64,000 bases of DNA from Desulfovibrio sp. (GTDB taxonomy: Bacteria > Desulfobacterota > Desulfovibrionia > Desulfovibrionales > Desulfovibrionaceae), in NCBI GenBank assembly GCA_031284485.1, contig JAISZT010000099.1, positions 1 to 64,000 of the forward strand, in the 5' to 3' direction. The translations under genes were made by a program, and so were the position numbers. Below the pieces are notes generated by a model. The model worked only from the letters and a program-made list of their open reading frames with translations. It did not search any database and had not been told where the DNA came from. Shown here one piece after another: positions 50,536-64,000 of this stretch. Numbering within the stretch: position 1 is the stretch's first letter; every line of letters starts with the position of its first letter.

Positions 50536-51032
50536 TTCTTCACCTTGGCGTCATAGAGTGACCGGCGCAGACGGCTAATTTGATCTATAAAAAGCACACC
50601 GTCAAGATGATCCGCCTCATGTTGCAGCACGATCGCCGGATAATCAACAAATTCTTCAGCAATGCTGTTGCCGTCCAGGTCAAGGGCGGAAAGCATGACG
50701 CGCGACTTGCGCATGACATCGGAACGGTAATTGAGCGGAACGGAAAGGCAACCCTCCTGCGGACTGACAACATCTTCACCCAGAGGCGTCACAACAGGAT
50801 TAATCAGCACCATTGGCGGATACACCGCCTCACCTTCGACGCTGACAGGATGCATGACAAGCATACGCAAAAAACGCCCTACCTGGGGCGCCGCAAGCCC
50901 GACACCGCGCGAGGCGTACATGGTGTCAAACATATCCTGGGCCAGCGCGCGCACCTCGTCGGTGATTTCGGCCACCGGATGTGAGACGGTTTTTAAACGC
51001 GGATCAGGATAGGTCAGAATGTCCAGAATCAT
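50508..51032 (-). CDS. def: Peptide deformylase
   Basis: Removes the formyl group from nascent proteins. The 174-residue metalloenzyme has GVGLAAPQVG, EGCLSVP with the metal-binding Cys, and QHEADHLDG with the two metal His and catalytic Glu. ATG 51030-51032 (MILDILTYPDPRL) fits the family start; an upstream TTG in frame overlaps the aspS stop. A C-terminal basic tail extends the usual protein by a few residues. It shares the operon with aspS and fmt. Confidence 0.96.
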   Translation of the reverse strand: MILDILTYPDPRLKTVSHPVAEITDEVRALAQDMFDTMYASRGVGLAAPQVGRFLRMLVMHPVSVEGEAVYPPMVLINPVVTPLGEDVVSPQEGCLSVPLNYRSDVMRKSRVMLSALDLDGNSIAEEFVDYPAIVLQHEADHLDGVLFIDQISRLRRSLYDAKVKKWQTRRNSE

Positions 51033-51049
51033 GAAGGGTTCCCGGGTGG

Positions 51050-52888
51050 TCAAGCGCCGCTTGCGGTTTCGCGCAAGCGCAGGCCAAGTTCGCGCAATTG
51101 CGCTGAAGAAACCCCGGAAGGAGCGTCAGTAAGCAGGCAGCTTGCTTTTTGCGTTTTTGGGAAAGCGATGACCTCGCGTATGCTGGAAGCGCCGGACAGC
51201 AACATGACAATCCTGTCCAGACCAAGGGCAATGCCGCCATGCGGCGGCGCGCCCTGTTCAAGCGCGCGCAACAGAAAACCGAAACGGCTGTCGGCGGATT
51301 CGGGCGAAAAGCCCAGAGCCTGAAACATGCGCCGCTGCACATCAGCGGAATGAATGCGTATGGAGCCTCCGCCGATCTCGTTGCCGTTAAGCACGATATC
51401 ATAGGCGCGCGCTCTGGCTTTGGACGGATCGGAAGTCATCATTTCCAACGACTCGCTGTCGGGCGAGGTAAAGGGATGATGGCAGGCCACATAACGCTTT
51501 TCCGTTTCATCATACTCATAGAGCGGGAAATCGGTCACCCAGAGAAAGTTGAAGGTGTTTTCGGGTATCAGGTTCAGGCGAGCCGCCAGATGCACCCGCA
51601 GGTTGCCGAGCGCGGCATTCACCATTGAAGGATCGCCAGCCTGAAAAAAAACAATGTCCTCATCACGCACATCCAGCATTTCCGCAATGTGTTTGCGCTC
51701 TATATCGGACAAAAACTTCACTATGGGCGACTGCCACTCGCCGGGTTTGAACTTTATCCAAGCAAGGCCCTGCGCTCCGTAGTTTTTGACAAATTCCAGA
51801 AGATCGTCAATTTCCTTGCGCGACAACACGGCTCCGCCGGGAACCTTCATGGCCTTGACCAACTGGGCCTGAGCAAACAGTTTGAAGCCGGAATTGCGCG
51901 TTACTTCAGTCAAGTCCACAAGTTCAAGGCCAAAACGCGTGTCCGGTTTGTCCACACCGTAGCGACTCATTGCCTCATTCCAACGCATCCGGGGAAAGGG
52001 CAGAGGGATGACGCGTCCCATAACGTCTTTGAAAATACGGGCCATAAGCCCTTCGGCCATAGTCATGACACGGGCCTCGTCCACAAAGCTCATTTCGATA
52101 TCCACCTGGGTGAATTCGGGCTGACGGTCGGCACGCAGGTCTTCGTCACGAAAACAGCGGACAATCTGAAAATAGCGATCCAGCCCGGCCACCATCAACA
52201 ACTGCTTAAACAACTGCGGCGACTGGGGCAGGGCGTAAAACTCGCCGGGATTCAAGCGGCTGGGCACCAGAAAATCACGCGCCCCTTCGGGGGTGGATTT
52301 GGTCAGTACCGGCGTTTCAACTTCGACAAACCCGCCCTCGTCAAGATGGCAGCGCACCGCCTGAACCACCCTGTGGCGCAAACGCAAATTGGCCTGCATG
52401 CGCGGACGGCGCAGATCAAGATACCGCCAGGCAAGGCGCAGATTCTCCCCTGCCTCGCAACGTTCCTCAATCGGGAAGGGCGGAGTTTTGGAAGTGTTGT
52501 ACAATTTCCAATCATGGACGACCACTTCTATTTCACCGGTCGGCATATTGGGATTGACCATGCCCTCAGGTCTTGGGCGAACCTTCCCCCTGACCGCGAG
52601 CACATATTCAGCGCGCAGTATATGCGCGTTCTCATGGGCGACAGGCGCGATATCCGGGCTGAAAACCACCTGGGTCAACCCGCCGAAGTCACGCAGATCA
52701 ATAAATATCAGACCGCCGTGATCACGCCTGAACTGCACCCAGCCCATAAGGCAGACATCAGCGCCCGCGTCGGACCGGGTCAGTTGCCCGCAGGAATGAC
52801 TGCGCGCCCAGCCGCCAAGATCCACAATAAATTTCTGATGCTCCCGCTGCAAATCCGGGGCGTACTGCCCGTCAAACCGCTCAGTCAT
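51050..52888 (-). CDS. aspS: Aspartyl-tRNA synthetase
   Basis: A 612-residue bacterial-type class II AspRS with an N-terminal OB anticodon-binding fold ([22 protein letters not shown]) and class II motif 1-2 regions ([51 protein letters not shown]). A GAD insertion domain and motif 3 ([14 protein letters not shown]) follow. ATG 52886-52888 overlaps the hisS stop by 8 bases; the open frame above it is a hisS shadow. Whether it also charges tRNA-Asn cannot be told here. Confidence 0.97.
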   Translation of the reverse strand: MTERFDGQYAPDLQREHQKFIVDLGGWARSHSCGQLTRSDAGADVCLMGWVQFRRDHGGLIFIDLRDFGGLTQVVFSPDIAPVAHENAHILRAEYVLAVRGKVRPRPEGMVNPNMPTGEIEVVVHDWKLYNTSKTPPFPIEERCEAGENLRLAWRYLDLRRPRMQANLRLRHRVVQAVRCHLDEGGFVEVETPVLTKSTPEGARDFLVPSRLNPGEFYALPQSPQLFKQLLMVAGLDRYFQIVRCFRDEDLRADRQPEFTQVDIEMSFVDEARVMTMAEGLMARIFKDVMGRVIPLPFPRMRWNEAMSRYGVDKPDTRFGLELVDLTEVTRNSGFKLFAQAQLVKAMKVPGGAVLSRKEIDDLLEFVKNYGAQGLAWIKFKPGEWQSPIVKFLSDIERKHIAEMLDVRDEDIVFFQAGDPSMVNAALGNLRVHLAARLNLIPENTFNFLWVTDFPLYEYDETEKRYVACHHPFTSPDSESLEMMTSDPSKARARAYDIVLNGNEIGGGSIRIHSADVQRRMFQALGFSPESADSRFGFLLRALEQGAPPHGGIALGLDRIVMLLSGASSIREVIAFPKTQKASCLLTDAPSGVSSAQLRELGLRLRETASGA

Positions 52889-54137
52889 GCCTGTCTCCCG
52901 GCTGTAAATACCGGACAACCTGCGACCGGGGTATAACAACCTGCTCGCCGCTGTCCATTGTTTTGATTGACACCGTGCCCTTGGCCGCCTCATCGGCGCC
53001 GATAATCAGGCAATAACGCGCTCCGGATTTTCCCGCCCTGCGCATGCGGCTTTTAAACCCGCCCGCGCCGGAATCAAGCAGCCCGGACAGCCCGCAGTCG
53101 CGCAAGGTGCGGGCAAAAAGAAAAGCCATCTCCAAAAAATCATCATTCATCGCCAGAAGATAAAAATCCGGACGACGCGTCCCGCTTTCGGAAAGCAGCA
53201 AGGCCAGGCGCTCCATGCCGCAGGCAAAGCCGACACCCGGCACGTCCGCCCCGCCCATATCCCGGACAAGGCCGTCGTAACGCCCGCCTCCGGCAACGGC
53301 CGATTGCGCCCCAATCGCCCCGCTCACTGCCTCAAAGGTTGTGCGGCAATAATAATCAAGCCCCCGTACAAGGCGGTGATCCAAATCAAAGGAAATCGAA
53401 TCCGCTCCAAGCAGGGCACGCACGGCCGCAAAATGTTCGGCGCACTCTGTGCACAGACTGTCTGTGATTTTGGGGGCATTTCGGGTGAGTTCCCTGCATC
53501 CGTCACGCTTGCAGTCCAGAACGCGCAGGGGATTTTTTTCCACACGGCGCGCGCAGTCATCGCACAGGGCATCTGCGTTCACCGCCCGCAGGTAGCCCGC
53601 AAGAATTTCGCGATACCTGGGGCGGCACTCGGCGCAACCAAGGGAATTGAGTTTGAGGCTCAAATCCCTGACGCCAATATCGGAGAGAAAACGCATGAGC
53701 ATGGATATCAACTCGGCGTCGGCGACAGGACTGTCCGGGCCAAGGCACTCGCAGTTGATCTGATGAAACTGCCGCATGCGCCCCATTTGCGGTCGTTCGT
53801 AACGAAACATGGGGCCAATGGTGAACAAACGGCTCACAGACTCCCGGTTGGCGCGCCCGTCTTCAATAAAGGCGCGCACAACGCCCGCGGTGGCTTCCGG
53901 ACGCAAAGTCAGGGAGCGCCCCTTGCGGTCCGCAAAAGTAAACATTTCCTTGGAAACAATGTCGGTTTCCTCTCCAAGGGAACGCTGAAACAGTTCCGTA
54001 TACTCAAGCAGCGGTGTACGCAGTTCCACAAAACCATAACGGTCAAAGGCGGCGCGCGCGCAACTCTCCATACGGGTGAAGGCCGAACTTGCCGGCGGAA
54101 ACAAGTCCGCAAAACCTTTAATACGCTGAATACTCAT
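52881..54137 (-). CDS. hisS: Histidyl-tRNA synthetase
   Basis: A 418-residue class II HisRS. Motifs are [10 protein letters not shown], the motif 2 [15 protein letters not shown], the histidine-specific [14 protein letters not shown], and the [14 protein letters not shown] and [11 protein letters not shown] motif 3 region. The catalytic core also contains two cysteine pairs ([16 protein letters not shown]) in an insertion, possibly metal-binding. ATG 54135-54137 is chosen by alignment with family N-termini. It is followed by aspS with overlap and preceded by purF with 16 bases. Confidence 0.96.
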   Translation of the reverse strand: MSIQRIKGFADLFPPASSAFTRMESCARAAFDRYGFVELRTPLLEYTELFQRSLGEETDIVSKEMFTFADRKGRSLTLRPEATAGVVRAFIEDGRANRESVSRLFTIGPMFRYERPQMGRMRQFHQINCECLGPDSPVADAELISMLMRFLSDIGVRDLSLKLNSLGCAECRPRYREILAGYLRAVNADALCDDCARRVEKNPLRVLDCKRDGCRELTRNAPKITDSLCTECAEHFAAVRALLGADSISFDLDHRLVRGLDYYCRTTFEAVSGAIGAQSAVAGGGRYDGLVRDMGGADVPGVGFACGMERLALLLSESGTRRPDFYLLAMNDDFLEMAFLFARTLRDCGLSGLLDSGAGGFKSRMRRAGKSGARYCLIIGADEAAKGTVSIKTMDSGEQVVIPRSQVVRYLQPGDRHD

Positions 54138-54153
54138 ACAACCAGCCCAAATT

Positions 54154-55560
54154 TCAGTCTGCAATACGCGCACAGAATGTTTCAAGACGGTGCTTGCCGC
54201 TCTCGGCGCCGGCCAGGGGATAGTCGCCGTTAAAACAGGCCAGGCAGTATCTGTCCGAATGCATCACTGAACGCAACAAGCCGTCAATGCTCAGATAATG
54301 CAGAGAATCCACATTCAGTATCCTGATAATTTCAGGCAATGTATAGCGCGCGGCGATCAATTCACCGCGTGAGGCAAAATCAATGCCGAAATAGCAAGGG
54401 AACCTCACCGGAGGACTGCTGATGCGAATATGCACTTCACGCGCCCCAAGTTCACGCAATTTTTGCACGCGGGTCATCACAGTGGTGCCGCGCACAATGG
54501 AATCGTCAATTATGCAAATGCGCTTGCCCTCAATCATGGGACGCACGGGATTGATTTTCACCCGCACACCGAAGCTGCGCATGCTGTGGCTTGGCTGAAT
54601 AAAGGTACGGCCGACGTAGTGATTGCGTATCATGGCATGCTCGTACGGCAGATCCGAACAATGGGCAAAGCCCAGAGCGGGGTATACGCCGGAATCCGGA
54701 AAGGGCATGACAAAGTCAACATCCGGCGTGGACTCATTGGCAAGCTGACAGCCCATCTCTTTGCGGCAGTGGTACACCTGCTCGTTAAAAACATATGAAT
54801 CGGGCCGGGCAAAATATATAAGCTCAAAAATGCACTGCCGGGTTTTTACCTGCTCCGCGTCGCGCAAACGCATACTGCGTTCGCCGGCCTCATCCACAAT
54901 ATACATTTCACCCGGCAACAAGGACCGCACATGCTCCGCCTCCAGAAGATCAAACGCGCACGTTTCGGAAGCAAACACAGGGGAACCGTCCAGCCGCCCC
55001 AGAGACAGAGGATGAAACCCGACAGGATCACGCACGGCTATAAGCGTTGAATCAACAAGAACGAGAAGACAATACGCGCCGCGCACTTTTGCGCACACCT
55101 CACGCACCGCTTCGGGCAAGTCGTGCTTTCGCAGGGAACGCGCCAGCATGTGAATAAAAACTTCCGTATCGTTGCTGGTGTTGAAAATGCTGCCCTCCTG
55201 CTCCAATTCGTCGCGCAGCGCCTGGACGTTGATTAAATTGCCGTTGTGGGCCACAGCAATGGCCTGCCCCCTGAAGTGAACAAGAAGAGGCTGGGCATTG
55301 CGCAACGCCGACACGCCCGTGGTGGAATAACGCACATGCCCCAAAGCAACGCGCCCTTCAAGAGCCTGCAAATCCGTTTCGGAGAAAACGTCCGGCACAA
55401 GACCCATGCCCCTGTGCTCATACACATGCGCGCCATCGGCGCTGACAATCCCGGCGCTTTCCTGCCCCCTGTGCTGCTGGGCATACAAACCGAAATAGGC
55501 CAGTCTTGCGGCGTCATCATGGGAATGTATGGCAAAAAGCCCGCATTCATGCCGTATCAT
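54154..55560 (-). CDS. purF: Amidophosphoribosyltransferase
   Basis: First committed enzyme of purine synthesis, making phosphoribosylamine from PRPP and glutamine. The 468-residue protein begins MIRHECGLFAI, so the catalytic N-terminal Cys is exposed after removal of five residues. Other features are GHVRYSTTG, the Asn/Gly pair AVAHNGNL, the PRPP loop CIIDDSIVRGTT and the C-terminal SDRYCLACFNGDYPL. GGAG is 5 bases before the ATG; the longer frame to 55620 is a spurious extension. Sits between the TPR lipoprotein gene and hisS. Confidence 0.96.
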   Translation of the reverse strand: MIRHECGLFAIHSHDDAARLAYFGLYAQQHRGQESAGIVSADGAHVYEHRGMGLVPDVFSETDLQALEGRVALGHVRYSTTGVSALRNAQPLLVHFRGQAIAVAHNGNLINVQALRDELEQEGSIFNTSNDTEVFIHMLARSLRKHDLPEAVREVCAKVRGAYCLLVLVDSTLIAVRDPVGFHPLSLGRLDGSPVFASETCAFDLLEAEHVRSLLPGEMYIVDEAGERSMRLRDAEQVKTRQCIFELIYFARPDSYVFNEQVYHCRKEMGCQLANESTPDVDFVMPFPDSGVYPALGFAHCSDLPYEHAMIRNHYVGRTFIQPSHSMRSFGVRVKINPVRPMIEGKRICIIDDSIVRGTTVMTRVQKLRELGAREVHIRISSPPVRFPCYFGIDFASRGELIAARYTLPEIIRILNVDSLHYLSIDGLLRSVMHSDRYCLACFNGDYPLAGAESGKHRLETFCARIAD

Positions 55561-55588
55561 ACCATCTCCAGCAGTTGCAGTTGCGAAA

Positions 55589-56383
55589 CTATTTCTTACT
55601 CTTTTTCCGTAATTGCGCAATGCGCTTGTCTATAACCGCAGTATTGGGGTAAAAATCCCGCGCAAGCTGAAACTGCTGAAGAGCGTCGTCCGTTTTTCCA
55701 AGCTGCTCCAGGGCGTCGGCCAGCAAATAACCGGTCAGTCCGGCAAGCTCGCCGTCCGCTTCGGCGTCAAGAATCTGCAAGGACATATCCGCCGCTTCCT
55801 GCCAGCGCTGCCGGCCGATGTTCAAATCCGCCAGATCATACGTGCACATAATTTTTTCATTATTGGGCAGATGAAGAGCAAGACACTGCTGCAGTACGCC
55901 CTCACCGGCGTCAAAGCGGCGCACCCTGAAATGCGTCGCCGCAAGGCGGCGATATCCAAAAACAAGCTCTTCCGACGAAAGACCGGACAGGCCGATATAG
56001 GCGCTCCAGACATTCGCGCTTCGGTCGTGACGGTGCAGTTCCTCGGTAATGACGCCCATGCGTTCAAGAATGCTTTTTGTTTTGTCGTCGCTGTCGGCGA
56101 ATTCTTCCAGCATAACCTCAAGGTATTCGAGACTGGCGAGCGGCTCCACGGCATGGGCGTTTGTAGACACAAGCAGCATGTTCCAGGCTTCCCAACGCCG
56201 ATCCGCAAGCTGCTCTTCGCGCAGACAACGGCGCAGCAAACGTTCGACCAGTGGCCAGTCTCGCTCGGCGACAGCCGCGCGGGCAGCCGACAAATCATCG
56301 CCCGGGGGCGCGGCCTGATCACACGCGGCAAGACAAAGGGTCAGGCCCAGCAGGGCGGCGGCAAACAGGCGATCAATCCGCAT
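55589..56383 (-). CDS. TPR-repeat lipoprotein downstream of gyrA
   Basis: A 264-residue exported lipoprotein: the signal sequence [13 protein letters not shown] carries a lipobox with Cys near residue 20. The body is a helical solenoid with TPR-like repeats ([62 protein letters not shown]). Start chosen at ATG 56381-56383; another ATG is 9 bases upstream, and neither has a strong ribosome binding site, so translation is likely coupled to gyrA, which it overlaps by 11 bases. Role unknown. Confidence 0.82.
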   Translation of the reverse strand: MRIDRLFAAALLGLTLCLAACDQAAPPGDDLSAARAAVAERDWPLVERLLRRCLREEQLADRRWEAWNMLLVSTNAHAVEPLASLEYLEVMLEEFADSDDKTKSILERMGVITEELHRHDRSANVWSAYIGLSGLSSEELVFGYRRLAATHFRVRRFDAGEGVLQQCLALHLPNNEKIMCTYDLADLNIGRQRWQEAADMSLQILDAEADGELAGLTGYLLADALEQLGKTDDALQQFQLARDFYPNTAVIDKRIAQLRKKSKK

Positions 56384-58880
56384 CAGCGTCATCCGGAGTC
56401 GCGCCGGCCAATTCGTCGGCTTCATCACCGGGGTCACGCCCGGTCTGCCCCCCTTCATCAACCCTGTCAAAGCCCACAACACTCGCGCCGTCGTCCAGAC
56501 GCACCAACATAACGCCCTGGGTGGCCCGGCCCTTGCTGCGCACATCCTCAACGCCTATGCGCACTACCTTGCTGGAGGAGGTCAGCAGTATCAGGCCGTC
56601 GTTGTCCCGCACGGGCATGGCCCCAACCACGGCCCCGGTTTTCGCCGTAACCTTGAAATTGATAATCCCCTTGCCGCCGCGCGACTGCAAGCGGTATAAA
56701 TCAACTCTGGTGCGCTTGCCATACCCGTTGGCCGAAATGGAAAGAATTTCCGTGGTCTGGTCCGCGTCCTTCAGGATAACTCCGGCCACCACTTCGTCAT
56801 TGCGGCGCAGGGCAATACCCTTGACGCCGGCGGCCACACGCCCCATCGGCCGCATATCCCGGCAGGAAAAGCGTATGGCGATGCCCCCGGCCGTGGCCAG
56901 CACAATATGACTGTCCTCGCGGATGGGGCGCACAAGCACAAGTTCATCGTCTTCCCTCAAACCAACAGCCATAAGGCCTGTTTTCCGGCAGCGCGCATAC
57001 AGGGAAGCGGCGGAGCGCTTTACCATGCCGCGTTTTGTGATGAACAGAAAATATTTGTCTTCGGCAAAAGCGCGTACCGCCAGCACCGTGGTGACCCATT
57101 CGCCTTCTTCCAGAGGCACGAGATTGTTGATGTGCGCGCCCCGGGCCGTACGGCGGCCTTCAGGAACCTGATGAGCCTTGAGCTGGTGCATGCGGCCCTT
57201 GTTGGTGAAAAGGCAAAGATACTGGTGATTGGTGGTGGTCAGAAATTCCTGCACATAGTCGTCTTCCGAGATGTTCAGGGCCGCGATCCCCTTGCCGCCG
57301 CGCTTCTGCTGGTGATAATTTTCCAAATTCGTGCGCTTCATGTAGCCGCGCCGGGACAGGGTGATCACCACTTCCTCGTCGGCAATCAAATCTTCAATAT
57401 CAATGCCGACAAGGTCTTCGGTCAGCACTTCCGTGCGCCTCGGGGTGGCAAAAGCCGTGCGTATCTCGGCGATTTCACGCTTTATCTCTCCGCGCAAGAC
57501 TTCCGGATTGTCCAGCACGGATTTGTAAAATTCGATTTTCAGCAAAAGTTCCTTGTACTCGTTAAACAGTTCTTCGCGCTGCAACCCGGTCAGACGCTGC
57601 AGACGCATTTCCAGAATGGCCCTTGCCTGAAGTTCGGACAGGGAGAATGTCTGCATCAAACCGGCGCGGGCTTCATCGGGGTTCGCCGAAGCCCGTATCA
57701 GAGCCACAACGGCGTCGATATTTTCTATGGCTATTTGCAGTCCTTCGAGAATATGCGCCCGTGCCTCGGCTTTTTCCAGATCAAAGCGGGTGCGGCGGAT
57801 GACGACCTCCCGCCGGTGATCCAAAAAACAGACCAGAGCGGACTTCAGAGTGAGCAACTGGGGGCGATTGTCCAGAACTGTGAGCATGTTGATGCCGAAG
57901 CTGCTTTCCAGAGGCGTGTACTTGTACAGAGAGTTGATGATAATGTCGGGGATGGCGCCGCGCTTCAAATCAATAACAATGCGGATGCCCGTGCGGTCGG
58001 ATTCATCGCGCAAATCCGTAATGCCGTCAATCTTGCGGTCGTTCACCAATGCCGCAATCTTTTTCACAAGGGAGGATTTGTTCAGGGCATAGGGTATTTC
58101 AGTGATCACAATGGATTCAAAGCCTTTCTTGCGCTCTTCCAGCTCCACGCGCCCGCGCACTTTTACCGTGCCGCGCCCCGTATGATAGGCGTCGTACAAG
58201 CCTTTGCCGGCATAGACAAAACCGCGCGTGGGAAAATCCGGGCCTTTCACCAGTTCCATGAGATCGTCCACGCTGCAGTGCGGATTGTCCAGCAGCAATT
58301 GCAGCGCGTCGCACAGTTCCCCCAGGTTGTGCGGCGGAATGTTCGTCGCCATGCCGACCGCGATGCCCGATGAGCCGTTGAGCAGCAGGTTGGGCACGCG
58401 CGTGGGCAGCACGGAAGGTTCTTCCAGAGTATTGTCGTAATTCGGCCTGAAATCCACTGTGCCCTTGTCCAGATCCGCTAGAAACTCCTGAGCCAGACGG
58501 GACATGCGCACTTCCGTATAACGCATGGCCGCCGGCGCGTCAGCGTCGATGGAGCCGAAGTTGCCCTGGCCGTCCACCAGCGGGTCGCGCATGGAAAATT
58601 CCTGGGCCATGCGCACCAGGGCGTCATAAACCGCCGAATCCCCGTGCGGATGATACTTGCCGATGACGTCGCCGACGATGCGGGCGGATTTTTTGTGCGG
58701 CCTGTTGTAATTGTTGGCAAGCTCGTGCTGGGCGAACAGAATGCGGCGGTGCACGGGTTTCAGGCCATCACGGGCGTCAGGAATGGCGCGCCCTATAATA
58801 ACCGAAAGCGAATACTCCAGATAGGATTTTCGCAGTTCTTTCTCTATGCTGATTTGCGCTTGATCAAAATTTTCAGACAC
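56373..58880 (-). CDS. gyrA: DNA gyrase subunit A
   Basis: The 835-residue breakage-reunion subunit. RPVHRR-like LKPVHRRIL, the quinolone-resistance region with [17 protein letters not shown] (Ser at the usual resistance position, so wild-type-like), and the active-site Tyr in [10 protein letters not shown] are present. The C-terminal DNA-wrapping domain shows repeated beta-pinwheel blades with the GyrA-box QKRGGKG. The start is GTG 58878-58880, with GAGG five bases before. It lies 85 bases downstream of gyrB. Confidence 0.98.
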   Translation of the reverse strand: MSENFDQAQISIEKELRKSYLEYSLSVIIGRAIPDARDGLKPVHRRILFAQHELANNYNRPHKKSARIVGDVIGKYHPHGDSAVYDALVRMAQEFSMRDPLVDGQGNFGSIDADAPAAMRYTEVRMSRLAQEFLADLDKGTVDFRPNYDNTLEEPSVLPTRVPNLLLNGSSGIAVGMATNIPPHNLGELCDALQLLLDNPHCSVDDLMELVKGPDFPTRGFVYAGKGLYDAYHTGRGTVKVRGRVELEERKKGFESIVITEIPYALNKSSLVKKIAALVNDRKIDGITDLRDESDRTGIRIVIDLKRGAIPDIIINSLYKYTPLESSFGINMLTVLDNRPQLLTLKSALVCFLDHRREVVIRRTRFDLEKAEARAHILEGLQIAIENIDAVVALIRASANPDEARAGLMQTFSLSELQARAILEMRLQRLTGLQREELFNEYKELLLKIEFYKSVLDNPEVLRGEIKREIAEIRTAFATPRRTEVLTEDLVGIDIEDLIADEEVVITLSRRGYMKRTNLENYHQQKRGGKGIAALNISEDDYVQEFLTTTNHQYLCLFTNKGRMHQLKAHQVPEGRRTARGAHINNLVPLEEGEWVTTVLAVRAFAEDKYFLFITKRGMVKRSAASLYARCRKTGLMAVGLREDDELVLVRPIREDSHIVLATAGGIAIRFSCRDMRPMGRVAAGVKGIALRRNDEVVAGVILKDADQTTEILSISANGYGKRTRVDLYRLQSRGGKGIINFKVTAKTGAVVGAMPVRDNDGLILLTSSSKVVRIGVEDVRSKGRATQGVMLVRLDDGASVVGFDRVDEGGQTGRDPGDEADELAGATPDDADAD

Positions 58881-58965
58881 GGTTGCCTCGGAAATGTAAA
58901 GATGAAGTATACGCGCCGGATAAAAAAAACATCCAGGATCTCCGACCCGACCCGGCCCAAATCAA

Positions 58966-62516
<3,551 letters not shown>

Positions 62517-62650
62517 AGTATAATCCTTGTAATTATAATGTGGTTTTTTGTATCTAACCAAACAAACCCTTTTGTATTGTTACATTTTTTATGAACCTTC
62601 CGGGCTTGTGAAAACGAACACCGGGCACGGGGGCAGGGCATCTTTTTTTT

Positions 62651-63745
62651 TCACAGGGCGACCTGCTCCAATTGTGTTATCATATTGTGCATACTTTCGT
62701 TACTAATTAATAATTGTTTAATTTTATTAACGGCATAAATAACAGTACTGTGATCCTTGCCGCCAAAAACCCTGCCAATTTCCTCATAGGAAAGTTTGAG
62801 TCTGCGTCTGCAGATATACATGGCGGTCTGCCTCGCCATGACGACATCCGGTCGACGTTTGCCGTGCACTATGTCTTCAGGCAGCACATTGAAGGCCTGG
62901 GAAACTTTTTCCATAATAGCATGATAATTTTCAGGAATATTAACCCCTCCGCTGCGAATTATATTTTCCATGTCGGCTGCTGCCGGAGTTTTGTCATACA
63001 CGGCGATAAAGGCTTTAATTTTCAGTATCAGCCCGTAGAGCAAACGAAATCCCGCGCATCGCCGGGCAAGAAACAGGCGCTGCTCCCTGCCGAGAGTAAT
63101 TTCATGCTGCTTGCAAAGCGTTTGTATATAACGCAAACGCACTTCCATGTCAGGTTTCATCAATTCAACGACAAGCCCTCTTTCCAAGCGGGAACACAGG
63201 CGTTCTTCCAGTTTTTTTATCTCGTTGACAGACCCGGCGCAGGCAAAAACCATTTGGGGGTTTTTATCCGGCGGCAAACGCAAGCAGGCGTCAATGCATG
63301 TTGCAAGCTGCTGCTGACAGGACGTGTTATTTACCAGTTCCTGTATATCGTCTAATATAAGTACATCATATTTTTTCCAAAAAATATCGTGTTTTTGTAA
63401 TATATATGTATTTTCCGTACAAAAACGTACGGCACTTTGAAAAATAATTTTTTTGGTCTTTTTGGCAAATTCCGCGGCAACAGTTTCCAATAAATGTGTT
63501 TTTCCCGTGCCGTCAGCGCCGCACAATATAAAGGGATTATATGTTTCTTCAGGTTTTTGATCCACAACTTTCTTTGCTAAAGCAAGGGGAAAGGCATTTT
63601 TAGCATTAGTAATAAAATCTTCAAATGTTTTATTTTTTAGTATTGTAAGTACGCTTCTTTGCCGTTTCTTTCTGTTTACAATCAAATACGTCGCCGCCAG
63701 TCGTCTGGCCAAAGACAACTTTTTTGAAGTAGATTTCGTTTTCAT
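62651..63745 (-). CDS. dnaA: Short DnaA (AAA+ and DNA-binding domains only)
   Basis: A 364-residue initiator-type protein. After a basic tail of about 40 residues come the AAA+ domain with FNPFILCGADGTGKTHLLE-like Walker A (GADGTGKT, 76-83) and Walker B VLILDDIQ (128-135), the arginine-finger region LCSRLERGLVVEL, and domain IV with GKRRPDVVMARQTAMYI and GGKDHSTVIYAVNKI. Domain I, about 80-100 residues that load DnaB, is missing: an in-frame TAA lies at 63770-63772 and only 141 bases separate the ATG from the next gene. The RELEGAL motif is reduced to RLLYGLI. It is the first gene of the dnaA-dnaN-gyrB-gyrA block. Confidence 0.9.
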   Translation of the reverse strand: MKTKSTSKKLSLARRLAATYLIVNRKKRQRSVLTILKNKTFEDFITNAKNAFPLALAKKVVDQKPEETYNPFILCGADGTGKTHLLETVAAEFAKKTKKIIFQSAVRFCTENTYILQKHDIFWKKYDVLILDDIQELVNNTSCQQQLATCIDACLRLPPDKNPQMVFACAGSVNEIKKLEERLCSRLERGLVVELMKPDMEVRLRYIQTLCKQHEITLGREQRLFLARRCAGFRLLYGLILKIKAFIAVYDKTPAAADMENIIRSGGVNIPENYHAIMEKVSQAFNVLPEDIVHGKRRPDVVMARQTAMYICRRRLKLSYEEIGRVFGGKDHSTVIYAVNKIKQLLISNESMHNMITQLEQVAL

Positions 63746-63886
63746 ATTTTTTTGCCCTACAAACAAAGATTAATTCTAGCCTAATTTTCCGGGGGAAACA
63801 AGCTCTGAAAAAATATTTATAGATTGCTGATTTTTATGAAAAACCTCCAACTGGACAAGAGCTTTTACGGGGGTTATAGTGGGCAA
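63746..63886. other. Divergent intergenic region upstream of dnaA
   Basis: An AT-rich 141-base stretch between dnaA and the exported-protein gene. I found no exact DnaA box (TTATCCACA or TTATNCACA) here or in the 134 bases between dnaA and dnaN (62517-62650). An origin in this neighbourhood is expected from the gene order but not visible as a box cluster. Confidence 0.4.
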
Positions 63887-64000
63887 ATGAAACAAGGTGG
63901 AATGGTTACGGCGGCAGGCTTTGTTTTGCTTTTTTTTCTTTGGGGCGCTTGCGCTGTAAATGCCGGTATTACGGTTGTTGACGGGGAAAATGCGCCTATT
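63887..64000 (+). CDS. N-terminus of an exported protein (partial), possibly a substrate-binding protein
   Basis: ATG 63887 opens a frame to the window end, 38 codons. The N-terminus is a signal sequence (MVTAAGFVLLFFLWGACAVNA) followed by ITVVDGENAPI, which resembles the start of periplasmic Fe-siderophore/cobalamin-binding proteins (TVTD..G). Too little is visible to be sure. A second ATG at 63902 is also possible. Confidence 0.5.
   Translation, partial: MKQGGMVTAAGFVLLFFLWGACAVNAGITVVDGENAPI

Overview
The window reads as a chromosomal segment of a Desulfovibrionaceae-like (Desulfovibrionales, Desulfobacterota) bacterium that ends next to the replication origin. The main evidence is the minus-strand block dnaA-dnaN-gyrB-gyrA-(TPR lipoprotein)-purF-hisS-aspS-def-fmt-rsmB followed by parB/parA with parS sites. 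Supporting evidence is the GC-rich coding sequence, TRAP transport, sigma-54 regulation and a DUF3683-type FAD/Fe-S oxidoreductase. The taxonomic call is an inference from gene order and content; no rRNA gene is present. No tRNA gene, insertion sequence or CRISPR array was recognised.

Layout. 1-10.8 kb: tail of an unknown gene, cobalamin genes cbiC/cbiA, a cupin protein, a housekeeping run on the minus strand (rnhA, membrane gate protein, ThiS-like protein, M50 protease, trpS, ruvX, mltG), ahcY, a DUF721/DciA-like protein and an SDR. 10.8-18.5 kb: an apparently self-contained catabolic operon on the minus strand (class III CoA-transferase, HMG-CoA-lyase-family enzyme, relic of an aconitase-type small subunit, TRAP transporter DctP-DctQ-DctM, PrpR-type sigma-54 activator). 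It is preceded by a -24/-12 promoter and, about 120 bp further up, a TGTAACA palindrome. 18.7-24.6 kb: a small unknown protein, an AEC-family permease, an unknown membrane protein, and a FIST sensor gene followed by a hybrid histidine kinase. 24.8-30.0 kb: a 1188-residue FAD/Fe-S oxidoreductase and a stand-alone trpB with an upstream short ORF. 30.0-33.4 kb: zraP divergent from zraS-zraR. 33.4-38.2 kb: an isoprenylcysteine-methyltransferase relic, a DUF4418/ABC-transporter cassette and a YeiH-type transporter with a large extra domain. 38.4-45.7 kb: nucleotide-sugar epimerase, U32 peptidase, TrmN6-like methyltransferase, an inverted-repeat cluster, NlpC/P60 lipoprotein, MerR-like regulator, DsbA-like protein and a flavin-reductase-fold protein. 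45.7-64 kb: parS-parA, an antisense zinc-ribbon gene, parB, then the informational/replication block, and the start of an exported protein beyond dnaA.

Points of interest: the sigma-54 catabolic operon with its decayed leuD-like gene; a DnaA that lacks domain I; parA and parB separated by an opposed gene; two parS sites that are inverted copies of one another; a four-hairpin array after trmN6; and gene relics (leuD-like, ICMT-like) that indicate some ongoing gene loss. Most starts were chosen by Shine-Dalgarno spacing and family alignment, so several differ from the longest open frame.
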